Below, one piece after another: positions 54,700-63,341 of a stretch of 64,000 nt of DNA. The translations under genes were made by a program, and so were the position numbers. The stretch spans positions 1 to 64,000 of the forward strand of contig NZ_JACBGN010000003.1 of the NCBI RefSeq assembly GCF_013401435.1. The letters are read 5' to 3'. The notes below the pieces were generated by a model. It was not told the origin of the DNA. It saw nothing but the letters and a program-made list of their open reading frames with translations, and did not search any database. Numbering within the stretch: position 1 is the first letter of the stretch; the number at the start of each line of letters is the position of its first letter. Source of the DNA: Streptomyces sp. BR123. GTDB taxonomy: Bacteria > Actinomycetota > Actinomycetes > Streptomycetales > Streptomycetaceae.

Positions 54700-56315
54700 G
54701 CCGGCACCCCTTTCCCGATGGGCAGTCGTACGGTGAACTCGGCTCCGCCGCCCGGTACTCCGGCGGCCTCCGCGCTGCCGCCGTGCCGCAGGGCCACCTG
54801 CCGGACGAGCGCGAGGCCGAGCCCACGCCCCTCCCCCTTCCCCGACCAACCCCGCCGGAACACCTCGGCCGCGGCCCCCTCGGGCAGGCCGGGCCCGTTG
54901 TCGGCCACGCGGATCAGCAGGCCGTCCTCCTCGGGGCGCACCGTGACCTCGATCCGGGCCCCGGGAACACCGGTCAGGGCGTCCACGGCGTTGTCGAGGA
55001 GGTTGCCGAGCACGGTGACGAGGTCGCGGGCCGGGAGGGCCTGGACCCCGGAGGCGACGCGCCCTGATTCCACCGCGCGGTCGTCCCGGGTCACGACCAG
55101 CTCGACCCCGCGCTCGTGTGCCTGGGCGGCCTTGCCCAGCAGCAACGCCACCAGCACCGGCTCCCCGACGGCGGTGACCACCTCGTCCGTGAGGGCCTGG
55201 GCCAGCCGGAGTTCGGCCGTGGCGAACTCCACCGCCTCGTCCGCGCGGCCGAGTTCGATGAGCGAGACCACGGTGTGCAGCCGGTTGGCGGCCTCGTGGG
55301 CCTGGGAGCGCAGCGCCTGGGTGAACCCGCGCTCGTGGTCCAGCTCCCCGGTGAGGGACTGCAGTTCGGTGTGGTCACGCAGGGTGACGACGGTGCCGCG
55401 GCGGCCGCCGCCGGCGACGGGCGCGCTGCTGAGGACGAGCACCCGCTCCGCGGTCAGGTGCACCTCGTCCACCCGGGGCCGGTCGGCGAGGAGGGCCCCC
55501 GTCAGCGGCGGGGGCAGCCCGAGGTCGGCGACCGAGCTGCCCTTCAGGTCCCCGTGCAGGCCGAGCAGTTCGCGGCCGGCGTCGTTGATGAGGGTGATCC
55601 TGCGCTGCCCGTCGAGCATCAGCAGCCCCTCGCGGACGGCGTGCAGGGCCGCCTGGTGGTAGTCGTACACGCGGCTCAGCTCGGCCGCGTTCATGCCGTG
55701 CGTGTGGCGGCGCAGCCGCGCATTGGCGACGTACGTGCCCACCGCGCCGAGGGCGAGCGCGCCCGCCGCGACCCAGACGAGGGCGGAGAGCTGCGCGGCG
55801 AGGCGGGCGCTGATCGCGCGGACCGTGATGCCGGAGCTGACCATCCCGATGACGCGGCCTTCGTCGTGGAGCGGGGTGACCACGCGGATGGACGGGCCGA
55901 GGGTGCCGGTGTAGGTCTCGCTGAAGGTCTCGCCGCGCAGGGCGGGGGCGGTGTTGCCCAGGAAGGGCTCGCCGATGCGCCGCGGGTCGGGATGGGTCCA
56001 GCGCCGCCCGTCCGGGGCCATGATCGTCACGAAGTCCACTTCCGCGTCGACGCGGACGCGCTCGGCATAGGGCTGGAGGTCGGCCGTCGGATCGGCGCCG
56101 CGCGCGGCTCCCCGTACGGCGTCGAGGACGGCGGGCGAGTCGGCGACGGCGCGGGCGACGGCACCGGCCTGGCGCCGGGCGGCGTCCTCGGCCTGGCCTC
56201 GGGCGGTGGCGTAGGCGAAGACGGCGCAGCCGGCGACGACCACGGCCACCAGCAGCACCTGGATGGCGAAGAGCTGGCCGGCGAGGCTGCGCGGCGGACG
56301 GGGGAGGCGGAGCAT
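54696..56315 (-). CDS. CitA/DcuS-type sensor histidine kinase
   Basis: A 539-residue membrane kinase. TM1 is at about 12-35, the external PDC/sensor domain at 40-170 (VDFVTIMAPDGRRWTH, the carboxylate-binding type), TM2 at about 178-200 and a cytoplasmic PAS domain at 220-315. The kinase core has the phospho-His in SQAHEAANRLHTVVSLIELG, N-box NLLDNAVDALTG and GRGLGLALVRQV. This architecture senses extracellular C4-dicarboxylates or citrate. It is coupled to the response regulator and divergent from a dicarboxylate symporter gene 105 bases away, so substrate-induced uptake is the likely circuit. Confidence 0.92.
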   Translation of the reverse strand: MLRLPRPPRSLAGQLFAIQVLLVAVVVAGCAVFAYATARGQAEDAARRQAGAVARAVADSPAVLDAVRGAARGADPTADLQPYAERVRVDAEVDFVTIMAPDGRRWTHPDPRRIGEPFLGNTAPALRGETFSETYTGTLGPSIRVVTPLHDEGRVIGMVSSGITVRAISARLAAQLSALVWVAAGALALGAVGTYVANARLRRHTHGMNAAELSRVYDYHQAALHAVREGLLMLDGQRRITLINDAGRELLGLHGDLKGSSVADLGLPPPLTGALLADRPRVDEVHLTAERVLVLSSAPVAGGGRRGTVVTLRDHTELQSLTGELDHERGFTQALRSQAHEAANRLHTVVSLIELGRADEAVEFATAELRLAQALTDEVVTAVGEPVLVALLLGKAAQAHERGVELVVTRDDRAVESGRVASGVQALPARDLVTVLGNLLDNAVDALTGVPGARIEVTVRPEEDGLLIRVADNGPGLPEGAAAEVFRRGWSGKGEGRGLGLALVRQVALRHGGSAEAAGVPGGGAEFTVRLPIGKGVPA

Positions 56316-56420
56316 GGCGCTCAGTGTGCACGGGGTGTGAACTCAATGAACGCAACGGTGACCGGGGTCACAGTGCTGGGCGATGGTCTGGCGGGACGAT
56401 TTTCACCACCAGGAGGCGAC

Positions 56421-57776
56421 GTGGCCGCCAGACGCGACAAGACCCATTACCTGTACATCGCGGTGATCGCCGCGGTGGTGCTCGGCATCACCGTCGGTTT
56501 CGCCGCCCCCGGCGTGGCCGTGGAGCTCAAACCGCTGGGCACCGGCTTCGTCAACCTCATCAAGATGATGATCTCTCCGGTGATCTTCTGCACGATCGTG
56601 CTGGGCATCGGGTCGGTCCGCAAGGCGGCGAAAGTGGGCGCCGTGGGCGGTCTCGCCCTCGGCTACTTCATGATCATGTCGACGGTGGCGCTGGCCATCG
56701 GCCTCGTGGTCGGGAACATGCTGGAGCCGGGCAGCGGCCTGCACCTGACCGAGGCGGCCAAGAACGCGGGCGAGGCCCAGGCCAAGGCGGGCGAGGCACA
56801 GACCACGCAGGAGTTCCTGCTCGGGATCATCCCGACGACGCTGGTGTCCGCCTTCACCGGCGGCCAGGTGCTGCAGACCCTGCTGGTGGCACTGCTGTGC
56901 GGGTTCGCGCTGCAGGCCATGGGCCGGGCGGGCGAGCCGGTGCTGCGCGGGATCGGGCACGTGCAGAAGCTGGTGTTCCGTGTGCTGGCGATGATCATGT
57001 GGGCGGCGCCGGTGGGCGCGTTCGGCGCCATCGCGGCGGTGGTCGGGGCGACCGGGATCGACGCTCTGAAGTCGCTGGCCGTCATCATGATCGGCTTCTA
57101 CGTGACCTGCCTGCTGTTCGTGTTCGTCGTGCTCGGCGCCCTGCTGCGGCTGTGCGCCGGCATCGGCATCTTCACGCTGCTGCGCTACCTGGGCCGGGAG
57201 TTCCTGCTGATCCTGTCGACCTCCTCGTCCGAATCGGCCCTTCCGCGGCTGATCGCGAAGATGGAGCACCTGGGCGTCTCCAAGCCGGTGGTCGGCATCA
57301 CCGTGCCGACGGGCTACTCCTTCAACCTGGACGGGACCGCGATCTACCTGACGATGTCCTCGCTGTTCGTCGCGGAGGCCATGGGCAAGCCGCTCGCCCT
57401 GGGCGAGCAGATCTCGCTGCTGCTGTTCATGATCATTGCGTCGAAGGGTGCCGCGGGCGTGACCGGCGCGGGTCTGGCCACCCTGGCCGGCGGGCTGCAG
57501 ACGCACCGGCCGGAGCTGGTCGAGGGCGTCGGGCTGATCGTGGGCATCGACCGGTTCATGAGCGAGGCCCGCGCCCTGACGAACTTCGCGGGCAACGCGG
57601 TGGCCACCGTGCTCATCGGCACCTGGACCAAGGAGCTCGACCGCGAGCGGGCGGCCGAAGTCCTCGCGGGACGGCTGGAGTTCGACGAGTCCACGTTGGT
57701 CGACGACGGGCACGGCACGGAATCCCCCTCCGTACCCGGCCAGTCGGCCGCCGCCAGGGACGGCGTACCGGCCTGA
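56421..57776 (+). CDS. dctA: Dicarboxylate/proton (DAACS family) symporter
   Basis: A 451-residue symporter of the DctA/GltP family. It has the serine-rich hairpin motif LSTSSSESALPRLI, the substrate-site motif VPTGYSFNLDGTAIY and the helix-end MIIASKGAAGVTGAG, along with eight-plus hydrophobic segments. GTG 56421 was chosen because AGGAGG precedes it by five bases; an upstream in-frame ATG at 56346 has no such site. C4-dicarboxylates such as succinate or malate are the probable substrates, given the CitA-type sensor next door. A strong terminator follows. Confidence 0.9.
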   Translation: MAARRDKTHYLYIAVIAAVVLGITVGFAAPGVAVELKPLGTGFVNLIKMMISPVIFCTIVLGIGSVRKAAKVGAVGGLALGYFMIMSTVALAIGLVVGNMLEPGSGLHLTEAAKNAGEAQAKAGEAQTTQEFLLGIIPTTLVSAFTGGQVLQTLLVALLCGFALQAMGRAGEPVLRGIGHVQKLVFRVLAMIMWAAPVGAFGAIAAVVGATGIDALKSLAVIMIGFYVTCLLFVFVVLGALLRLCAGIGIFTLLRYLGREFLLILSTSSSESALPRLIAKMEHLGVSKPVVGITVPTGYSFNLDGTAIYLTMSSLFVAEAMGKPLALGEQISLLLFMIIASKGAAGVTGAGLATLAGGLQTHRPELVEGVGLIVGIDRFMSEARALTNFAGNAVATVLIGTWTKELDRERAAEVLAGRLEFDESTLVDDGHGTESPSVPGQSAAARDGVPA

Positions 57777-57790
57777 CCGGTCCGCCGGCC

Positions 57791-57843
57791 GCGGGCCGGC
57801 CGGGCAGGGCTCGCCCCCACGGTGCCCAGCCCGGCCGGCCCGC
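57791..57843 (+). terminator. Stem-loop terminator after dctA
   Basis: GCGGGCCGGCCGGGC (57791-57805) pairs perfectly with GCCCGGCCGGCCCGC (57829-57843). Confidence 0.85.
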
Positions 57844-57996
57844 CGGTTCCAGCGATCGTTTTCAGCCATTCGATCTTCAGTTCGGCTGCGCCAAAAAGTA
57901 CTTCCGCCGAGGGGCACGCTTCTGACATCTTGCGTCCACCACTCGTTTCGTACTGCCCGGTAACTGCCTTGCGCACACCGGTCATCGGAGGACGCA

Positions 57997-59802
57997 TTGA
58001 TACCCCACATATCCGGCCGACCCCGACGTACCCTCGTTCTGGCCGCGACGCTCGGCGCGGCCCTCACCCTCGGAGCGCCCGCGGCATTCGCCGGCACCCC
58101 CGTGGTGCCGTCCGCCCCGTCCGCCGCCGCCGAGGCTCCCGCCAAGGCCCCTGCCGCGGCGCCGGCTTCCCAGAGTGCGACCTGGGCTGCCGGCACCCGC
58201 GCCTACCTCGTGATCACCGCCCCCGGTGACAACCCGGCCGTGCGCTCGGCCATCACCGCCAACGGCGGCACCGTCTTCTCGGCGTTCAACGCCATCGGCG
58301 TGATCGTCGCCCACTCCTCGTCCGCCGGCTTCGCGACCGCCATGCGCGGCGTCAGCGGCGTGCAGCAGGTGGGCGCGACCCGCACCTCGGACGTTCCGGC
58401 CGACGCCTACAACCCGGCGCTGCCCGCCAACCCGGCGCAGTCGACGACCCCGGCCGGCGAACCCGTCCGCGCGGACATGAGCCAGATCAAGGCCGACCAG
58501 GCCTGGGCCGTGACCACCGGTTCGTCCGCGGTCAAGGTCGGCATCCTCGACACCGGTGTGGACGACCAGCACCAGGACCTGGCCCCGAACTTCAACGCCG
58601 CCGACTCGGTCTCCTGCGCCTACGGCAAGCCCGACACGCGCGCCGGCGCCTGGCGGGACGTCGGCGAGCACGGCACGCACGTCGCCGGTACGGTGGCGGC
58701 CGCCAAGAACGGCAAGGGCGTCGTCGGGGTGGCCCCGGGCGTGAAGATCTCCTCGGTCCGCATCGCCGAGCCGAACACCTCGCTCTTCTTCGCCGAGAAC
58801 ACCATCTGCGGCTTCGTGTGGGCCGGCGACCACGGCTTCAAGGTCACCAACAACAGCTACTACACGGACCCGTGGCAGTTCAACTGCCCGGACAACGCCG
58901 ACCAGGCCGCCATCATCGAGGGCGTCCGGCGCGCCCAGGAGTACGCCGAGGGCAAGGGCTCGCTCCAGGTCGCCGCGGCGGGCAACGAGAACTACGACCT
59001 CGCCAACAAGACGACCGACAGCGCCAGCCCGAACGACTCGACGCCGGTCACCCGCACCATCACCAACGCCTGCATGGACATCCCGACCGAGCTGCCGGGC
59101 GTGGTGACGGTCGCCGCCAACGGCGACGGCGTCACCAAGGCCTCCTTCTCCAACTTCGGCCGCGGCATCATCGACGTCTCCGCCCCGGGCAGCAACGTCT
59201 ACTCGACGGTCCCCGGCGGCAAGTACGGTTCCATGAGCGGCACCTCGATGGCCTCCCCGCACGTGGCGGGTGTCGCCGCGCTGATCGCGAGCACCAACCC
59301 GGGCATCACCCCGGCGCAGATCCGCGAGAAGCTGGCCACCCAGGCCAACGACATCCCCTGCCCCGCGGACGGCCGGTGCACCGGCACCACCGCCAACAAC
59401 GGGTTCTTCGGCGAGGGCCAGGTCGACGCCCTGAAGGCGGTCGGCAGCACGCCGCCGCCCGGCAAGTACTTCGAGAACCTCGGTGACTTCGCCATCGGCG
59501 ACAACACCACGGTGGAGAGCCCGATCACCGTCAGCGGCGTCACCGGCAACGCGCCGGCCACCCTGAAGGTGGGCGTGAAGGTCGTGCACACCTACATCGG
59601 TGACCTGAAGGTCGACCTCATCGCCCCGGACGGCACCGTCTACACGCTGCACAACCGGTCCGGCGGCAGCACCGACAACATCAACCAGGTCTACACGGTC
59701 AACGCCTCCTCCGAGGTGGCGAACGGCACGTGGAAGCTCCGGGTGAACGACAACGCGGGTGGCGACACCGGCCGCATCGACGCCTGGAACCTCACCTTCT
59801 GA
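57997..59802 (+). CDS. Secreted subtilisin-like protease (S8) with P-domain
   Basis: A 601-residue exported protease. A signal peptide (RRTLVLAATLGAALTLG) and an I9-like propeptide precede the S8 domain with Asp in GILDTGVDDQHQDL (near 188), His in GEHGTHVAGTVA (near 227) and Ser in SGTSMASPHVAG (near 417). Residues 500-601 are a proprotein-convertase P-domain (VHTYIGDLKVDLIAPDGT, DTGRIDAWNLTF), which stabilises the catalytic domain. The start is TTG 57997 with GGAGG five bases upstream. It stands alone. It is shorter than, and not closely like, the other subtilase in this window. Confidence 0.92.
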   Translation: MIPHISGRPRRTLVLAATLGAALTLGAPAAFAGTPVVPSAPSAAAEAPAKAPAAAPASQSATWAAGTRAYLVITAPGDNPAVRSAITANGGTVFSAFNAIGVIVAHSSSAGFATAMRGVSGVQQVGATRTSDVPADAYNPALPANPAQSTTPAGEPVRADMSQIKADQAWAVTTGSSAVKVGILDTGVDDQHQDLAPNFNAADSVSCAYGKPDTRAGAWRDVGEHGTHVAGTVAAAKNGKGVVGVAPGVKISSVRIAEPNTSLFFAENTICGFVWAGDHGFKVTNNSYYTDPWQFNCPDNADQAAIIEGVRRAQEYAEGKGSLQVAAAGNENYDLANKTTDSASPNDSTPVTRTITNACMDIPTELPGVVTVAANGDGVTKASFSNFGRGIIDVSAPGSNVYSTVPGGKYGSMSGTSMASPHVAGVAALIASTNPGITPAQIREKLATQANDIPCPADGRCTGTTANNGFFGEGQVDALKAVGSTPPPGKYFENLGDFAIGDNTTVESPITVSGVTGNAPATLKVGVKVVHTYIGDLKVDLIAPDGTVYTLHNRSGGSTDNINQVYTVNASSEVANGTWKLRVNDNAGGDTGRIDAWNLTF

Positions 59803-59835
59803 CGCAGCACGTCACAGGCGTCACCGCACGCACAT

Positions 59836-59879
59836 GCGCAGGCCATCGGGGAGCGGCATTCCACCCCGGTGGCCTGCGC
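59836..59879. terminator. Bidirectional stem-loop terminator
   Basis: GCGCAGGCCA (59836-59845) pairs with TGGCCTGCGC (59870-59879), with extra GGGG/CCCC pairing inside. It lies between the convergent subtilase and 2Fe-2S protein genes. Confidence 0.85.
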
Positions 59880-59910
59880 CGTTCCCGCCCGGCCGCTGCC
59901 GGTCAGAGCA

Positions 59911-60591
59911 CTAGCGGGTCCGCAGTACGCAGTCCCCGCACAGGCCGCCGCCGGGCACCTTGTAGTACAGGCAGCAGCTGCGCCGCACGAAGGCCACCCC
60001 GAGGCCCTCCTCGTGGAGGAAGGCGCCGGTCCCGCCGAGCGCCGCGCCGTCGGCCAGCAGACCGGCCGCCAGGGCGACCGCCGCGCCGCCCGGCATCCGG
60101 TCGAGCAGCACCCGCAGCGCCCCCACCAGCCCGGACGCCGCATTCCCCCGCAGCACCTTCGGCGAGACCCCGTAGCGCTCCCGCAGACCCGCCTCGAGGA
60201 GTTCCAGGTTCCCGAGGACGGTCGCGCCGAGCTCCGCGGCCGGCCGTGCCCCCTCGCCGGGCGTGGGCAGCCACAGCTCCAGCGACCCCGCGGCAGGCAG
60301 CCGCCACCACACCCGGTCCGGCGCCAGGTCCGGCACCCGCCCGCCCAGCGCGGCGCAGCCGAGGCCAAGGGACCACAGCCGCGAGGCGATCCCGAACTGC
60401 GCGGTCGACGCCGCCACCCGGCCGGGGCCGGTGCCGATCCGCCGGCCCACCTCGGCCACGTACGGGCCGAGGTGCTCCCCGTACAGCCCGGTCAGGGGCC
60501 GGAAGCCGGCCCCGGGCGGCTCCGTCCCGTGCGGCACGGCGAAGAACGGCCCGACGGCCGCCAGGCGGAGCAGTACGTCGTCCATGTCCAT
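59911..60591 (-). CDS. FhuF-like (2Fe-2S)-binding protein
   Basis: A 226-residue cytoplasmic protein of the FhuF/ferric-siderophore-reductase type. The C-terminus carries the unusual cluster motif RRSCCLYYKVPGGGLCGDC: a Cys pair, then CxxC. These proteins release iron from imported ferric siderophores by reduction. The start is uncertain: ATG 60591 is used, ATG 60585 is near, and GTG 60621 would overlap the upstream MFS gene. It lies 13 bases after that MFS gene on the same strand. The link to siderophores is inferred. Confidence 0.8.
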   Translation of the reverse strand: MDMDDVLLRLAAVGPFFAVPHGTEPPGAGFRPLTGLYGEHLGPYVAEVGRRIGTGPGRVAASTAQFGIASRLWSLGLGCAALGGRVPDLAPDRVWWRLPAAGSLELWLPTPGEGARPAAELGATVLGNLELLEAGLRERYGVSPKVLRGNAASGLVGALRVLLDRMPGGAAVALAAGLLADGAALGGTGAFLHEEGLGVAFVRRSCCLYYKVPGGGLCGDCVLRTR

Positions 60592-60604
60592 GCCGAAGAT
60601 GATC

Positions 60605-61894
60605 TCAGGCGGCGGGCGCACCGCCGTCGGGCCCCGCCCCCTGCCGCACCGGCTCCCCCGCCGGTACGCCGCCCCGGGTGGGCCCGGCGCCGCTGCGGCC
60701 GGCCTGCGCCCACCGGACCGCCGGGCCGATGGCGTACGAGGCGGCCGACAGGACCGCGCCGAGCAGCAGCCAGCCGGGGATCCCCCACAGCAGGAGCAGG
60801 GAGGTCAGCACGGTGGGGCCCAGGGTGCGGGCGATCGGCACGCCGGTCCCGAAGAACCCCTGGTACTGGCCGATCCGCTCGGCCGGGGCCAGCGAGAAGC
60901 CGATCTGCCAGGCCCCGGCGGACTGCCTCATCTCCCCGTCGGCCTGGAGCGCCGCGCCCGCGACGAGCAGCGCCGCGGCCGCCCAGCCGGCCCCGGGCAG
61001 CGCCGAGAGGGCGAACACCGTGCAGGAGGCGGCCATGACCAGCCCGGACACCCGCACCGACCGGCAGGCGGCGTCCAGGTCGCTCACCGGCCGCGCGATG
61101 CGCACCTGGAACAGCATCACGGCCACCGTGTTGAGCACGAACAGCGCCGAGACGAGCCAGCCGGGGGCGGTGGTGCGCTCCACGATCCACAGCGGTACCG
61201 CGAGGCTGAGCAGCGGCATCCGCAGCAGCAGGACCGCGTTGAGCAGGGTCACCAGGGCGTAGGGCCGGTCCCGGAGCACCTCCAGCCGCGGCTCCCCCGC
61301 CGCCGGCCCCGGCGCGGGGACCACCCGGGGCAACCGGAGCAGGGCGCCGGCGCAGACGAGGAAGGCGACCGCGTCGAGGGCGAGCACCGCCAGGTAGGCC
61401 CGCTCGGTACCGATGCCGAGGGCGAGGCCGCCCAGCGCCGCGCCGAGCGCCAGACCGGCGTTGAGCACGGCCTGCAGGTGGGCCAGCACGCCCGTGCGCT
61501 CCCGGACGGGCACGAGGCCGGCGAGCAGGGCCTGGCGGGCCGCGGCGAGCCCGCACTGGGCAGTGGCGTAGGCGGTGACGGCGACGAGGAAGGCCCCGTA
61601 CGACCGGATCAGCAGGAACGAGGCGACGCAGGCGGCAGTGGCCAGCGCCAGCAGCACCGAGGTCCCGCGGGGGCCGCGCCGGTCGGCGAGCGCCCCCAGC
61701 GGGACCCCGGCGACGGAGCCGACGGCCCAGGCGAGGGTGAGGCCGAGGCCGATCTGCGCGGGTGAGAGGCCCACCACACGGGTGAAGAAGAGGGCCGAAC
61801 AGACGTAGTAGGCGCCGTCACCGACCGAGTTGGCCAGCTGGGCGGCGGCGAGCCGGCGGGGGGCTCCGGGCGCGGGGAGTATCCGTGTCGTCAC
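60605..61894 (-). CDS. MFS transporter, possible siderophore exporter
   Basis: A 429-residue MFS transporter with about 12 helices. Motif A is seen as LGALADRRGPRG after TM2, and LAAAQLANSVGDGAYYV forms the start of TM1. GTG 61894 is preferred because it begins shortly before TM1; an ATG at 61936 would add 14 residues. Motif A and size fit the DHA1/ENTS-like exporters. Being directly upstream of a FhuF-like reductase gene, it could export or handle a siderophore, but a general drug role cannot be excluded. Confidence 0.82.
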   Translation of the reverse strand: MTTRILPAPGAPRRLAAAQLANSVGDGAYYVCSALFFTRVVGLSPAQIGLGLTLAWAVGSVAGVPLGALADRRGPRGTSVLLALATAACVASFLLIRSYGAFLVAVTAYATAQCGLAAARQALLAGLVPVRERTGVLAHLQAVLNAGLALGAALGGLALGIGTERAYLAVLALDAVAFLVCAGALLRLPRVVPAPGPAAGEPRLEVLRDRPYALVTLLNAVLLLRMPLLSLAVPLWIVERTTAPGWLVSALFVLNTVAVMLFQVRIARPVSDLDAACRSVRVSGLVMAASCTVFALSALPGAGWAAAALLVAGAALQADGEMRQSAGAWQIGFSLAPAERIGQYQGFFGTGVPIARTLGPTVLTSLLLLWGIPGWLLLGAVLSAASYAIGPAVRWAQAGRSGAGPTRGGVPAGEPVRQGAGPDGGAPAA

Positions 61895-61936
61895 CCCTTC
61901 ATTCCACCGGCGCAGTGGCCCATGGTCATGGTCCAA

Positions 61937-62335
61937 TCAGCCCCCTGTCCGCCGGGCCATTTCACGCGCGTCGCGGCCCCCTCGGCACCCTGTCGGCACC
62001 CCCGGCGGGATGTCCGGCAACGTCCGGTTGACGGCCGGCGGCCGGGCCGCGTCGGGCGGGTGTCCGGAGCCACCTCGACCCGCACGCATCGTCGCAGGTC
62101 AGAGGTGATGGAAGCGGTTGTCGGAGATCTCCGGGGCGGCCGTCCGGGGGGCCGTCGGAAAACATGGCCGTGCCGTTGCCATTTTGGGGGTTCATGCGAG
62201 CCCGTAATCGGGCTACATTGAGCCACTCGCGTTCACCTGACATCGCGTTGCCTTTCACCCACGTTTTGCGTGGGGGGTGACGTCAGAAGCGCAGACTGTA
62301 CAACCACCCCACCGCCCAGAAGGACCGAAGGCTCC
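61937..62335. other. 400-base gap before the GNAT gene, with two inverted repeats
   Basis: Two dyads are visible: AGCCCG-TAAT-CGGGCT (62199-62214), and a hairpin around 62256-62281 with CACCCACG and CGTGGGGGGTG arms. On the minus strand, an ORF from 62258 (MSGEREWLNVARLRARMNPQ, with GAAAGG upstream) contains a TTA codon but has weak codon bias after about 40 codons, so it is not called a gene with confidence. No other gene is seen. Confidence 0.4.
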
Positions 62336-63022
62336 GTGCCCGTACCCGTACTCCTCGCCGGCCGCACCGTGCGGCTGGAGCCCCTCGCCCCGCACCACGC
62401 CGAGGCCTTGGCCATGGCCGGGGCCGAGGATCGTACGACCTACGCCTTCACCCCCGTACCGCACGGGGTGCAGGCGTCCCACGAGTACATCGAACGCGCC
62501 CTCGCCGATCAGGCGGCGGGCCGGTCGCTCCCGTTCGCCGTGGTGAGAGCCGCGGACGGCCTGGTTGTCGGTTCCACCCGGTTCCTCGAGCTGGACTACT
62601 GGCAGGGGCCCCTGGTGTGGCCTGCCGTGCCGGGCGTCCCCTTCGGTGATCCGCTCACGGCGATCCCGGATGCCGCCGAGATCGGGAACACCTGGCTGTC
62701 CCCGAGCGCCCAGGGCACGGGGATCAACACGGAGGCGAAGCTGCTCATGCTGCGCCATGCGTTCGAGACCTGGGGTGTGCGGCGGATCTCCCTGCGCGCG
62801 GACGCCCGCAACCTCCGCTCGCGCGCCGCGATGGAGCGTCTCGGGTTCACCCCGGAGGGGGTGCGCCGGGCCCATTCGCGGGGGCTGGACGGCGTCGTGC
62901 GGAGCACTGCCTTCTACTCGGTCCTCGACGAGGAGTGGCCGACCGTCCGGTCGATCATCGAGCTGAGGATCTCGGCCCGGACCCCGCGCAAGCGTCGGCG
63001 CAAGACCCTCGTCCCGGCGTAA
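62336..63022 (+). CDS. GNAT-family N-acetyltransferase (RimJ/RimL type)
   Basis: A 228-residue acetyltransferase. It starts VLLAGRTVRLEPLAPHHAEA, the typical RimJ/RimL entry, and contains the CoA-binding stretch WLSPSAQGTGINTEAKLLML and the C-terminal NLRSRAAMERLGFTPEG. GTG 62336 follows GAAGG and begins directly at the domain; an upstream ATG would add a 22-residue non-family piece. The substrate may be a protein N-terminus or a small amine. The last 20 residues are Arg/Lys-rich. Confidence 0.9.
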   Translation: MPVPVLLAGRTVRLEPLAPHHAEALAMAGAEDRTTYAFTPVPHGVQASHEYIERALADQAAGRSLPFAVVRAADGLVVGSTRFLELDYWQGPLVWPAVPGVPFGDPLTAIPDAAEIGNTWLSPSAQGTGINTEAKLLMLRHAFETWGVRRISLRADARNLRSRAAMERLGFTPEGVRRAHSRGLDGVVRSTAFYSVLDEEWPTVRSIIELRISARTPRKRRRKTLVPA

Positions 63023-63042
63023 CGGTCCTGCATTCGGCCCCA

Positions 63043-63101
63043 CGGCCCCCGCCCCGACCTCTGCCCGGCCTCCGCCGGGGCAGGGTCCGGGGCGGGGGCC
63101 G
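63043..63101 (+). terminator. Stem-loop terminator after the GNAT gene
   Basis: CGGCCCCCGCCCCG (63043-63056) pairs perfectly with CGGGGCGGGGGCCG (63088-63101). A smaller hairpin lies inside the loop. The rest of the gap to 63341 shows no gene. Confidence 0.85.
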
Positions 63102-63341
63102 CTGCCGTCCGGCGGCAGAAGCGGAATCGGAGGCATCGGTTGCCGGGCGCGTGCGGCCCGGCGGGAGCCTCGGCCGGAACCTGCGCGGACCCTCGTCGGC
63201 CCGTCAGGCCTTCGGCAACGAGCGCCCCCAGAGCAACCCAAGAGCTGGAAAAAAACGGAACCGGGGAACACGTAATCTCATCCTTCGAACGGAAGAGACC
63301 GACCCCCCGATGGGGCAGCACCAGCCGGAGAGCAACCGCAC

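Noticed and set aside
61962-62258. Minus-strand 98-codon ORF starting MSGEREWLNVAR
   Set aside because: The start looks plausible, but codon bias fades and the second half is Arg/Pro/Gly-rich. Kept as an observation only.
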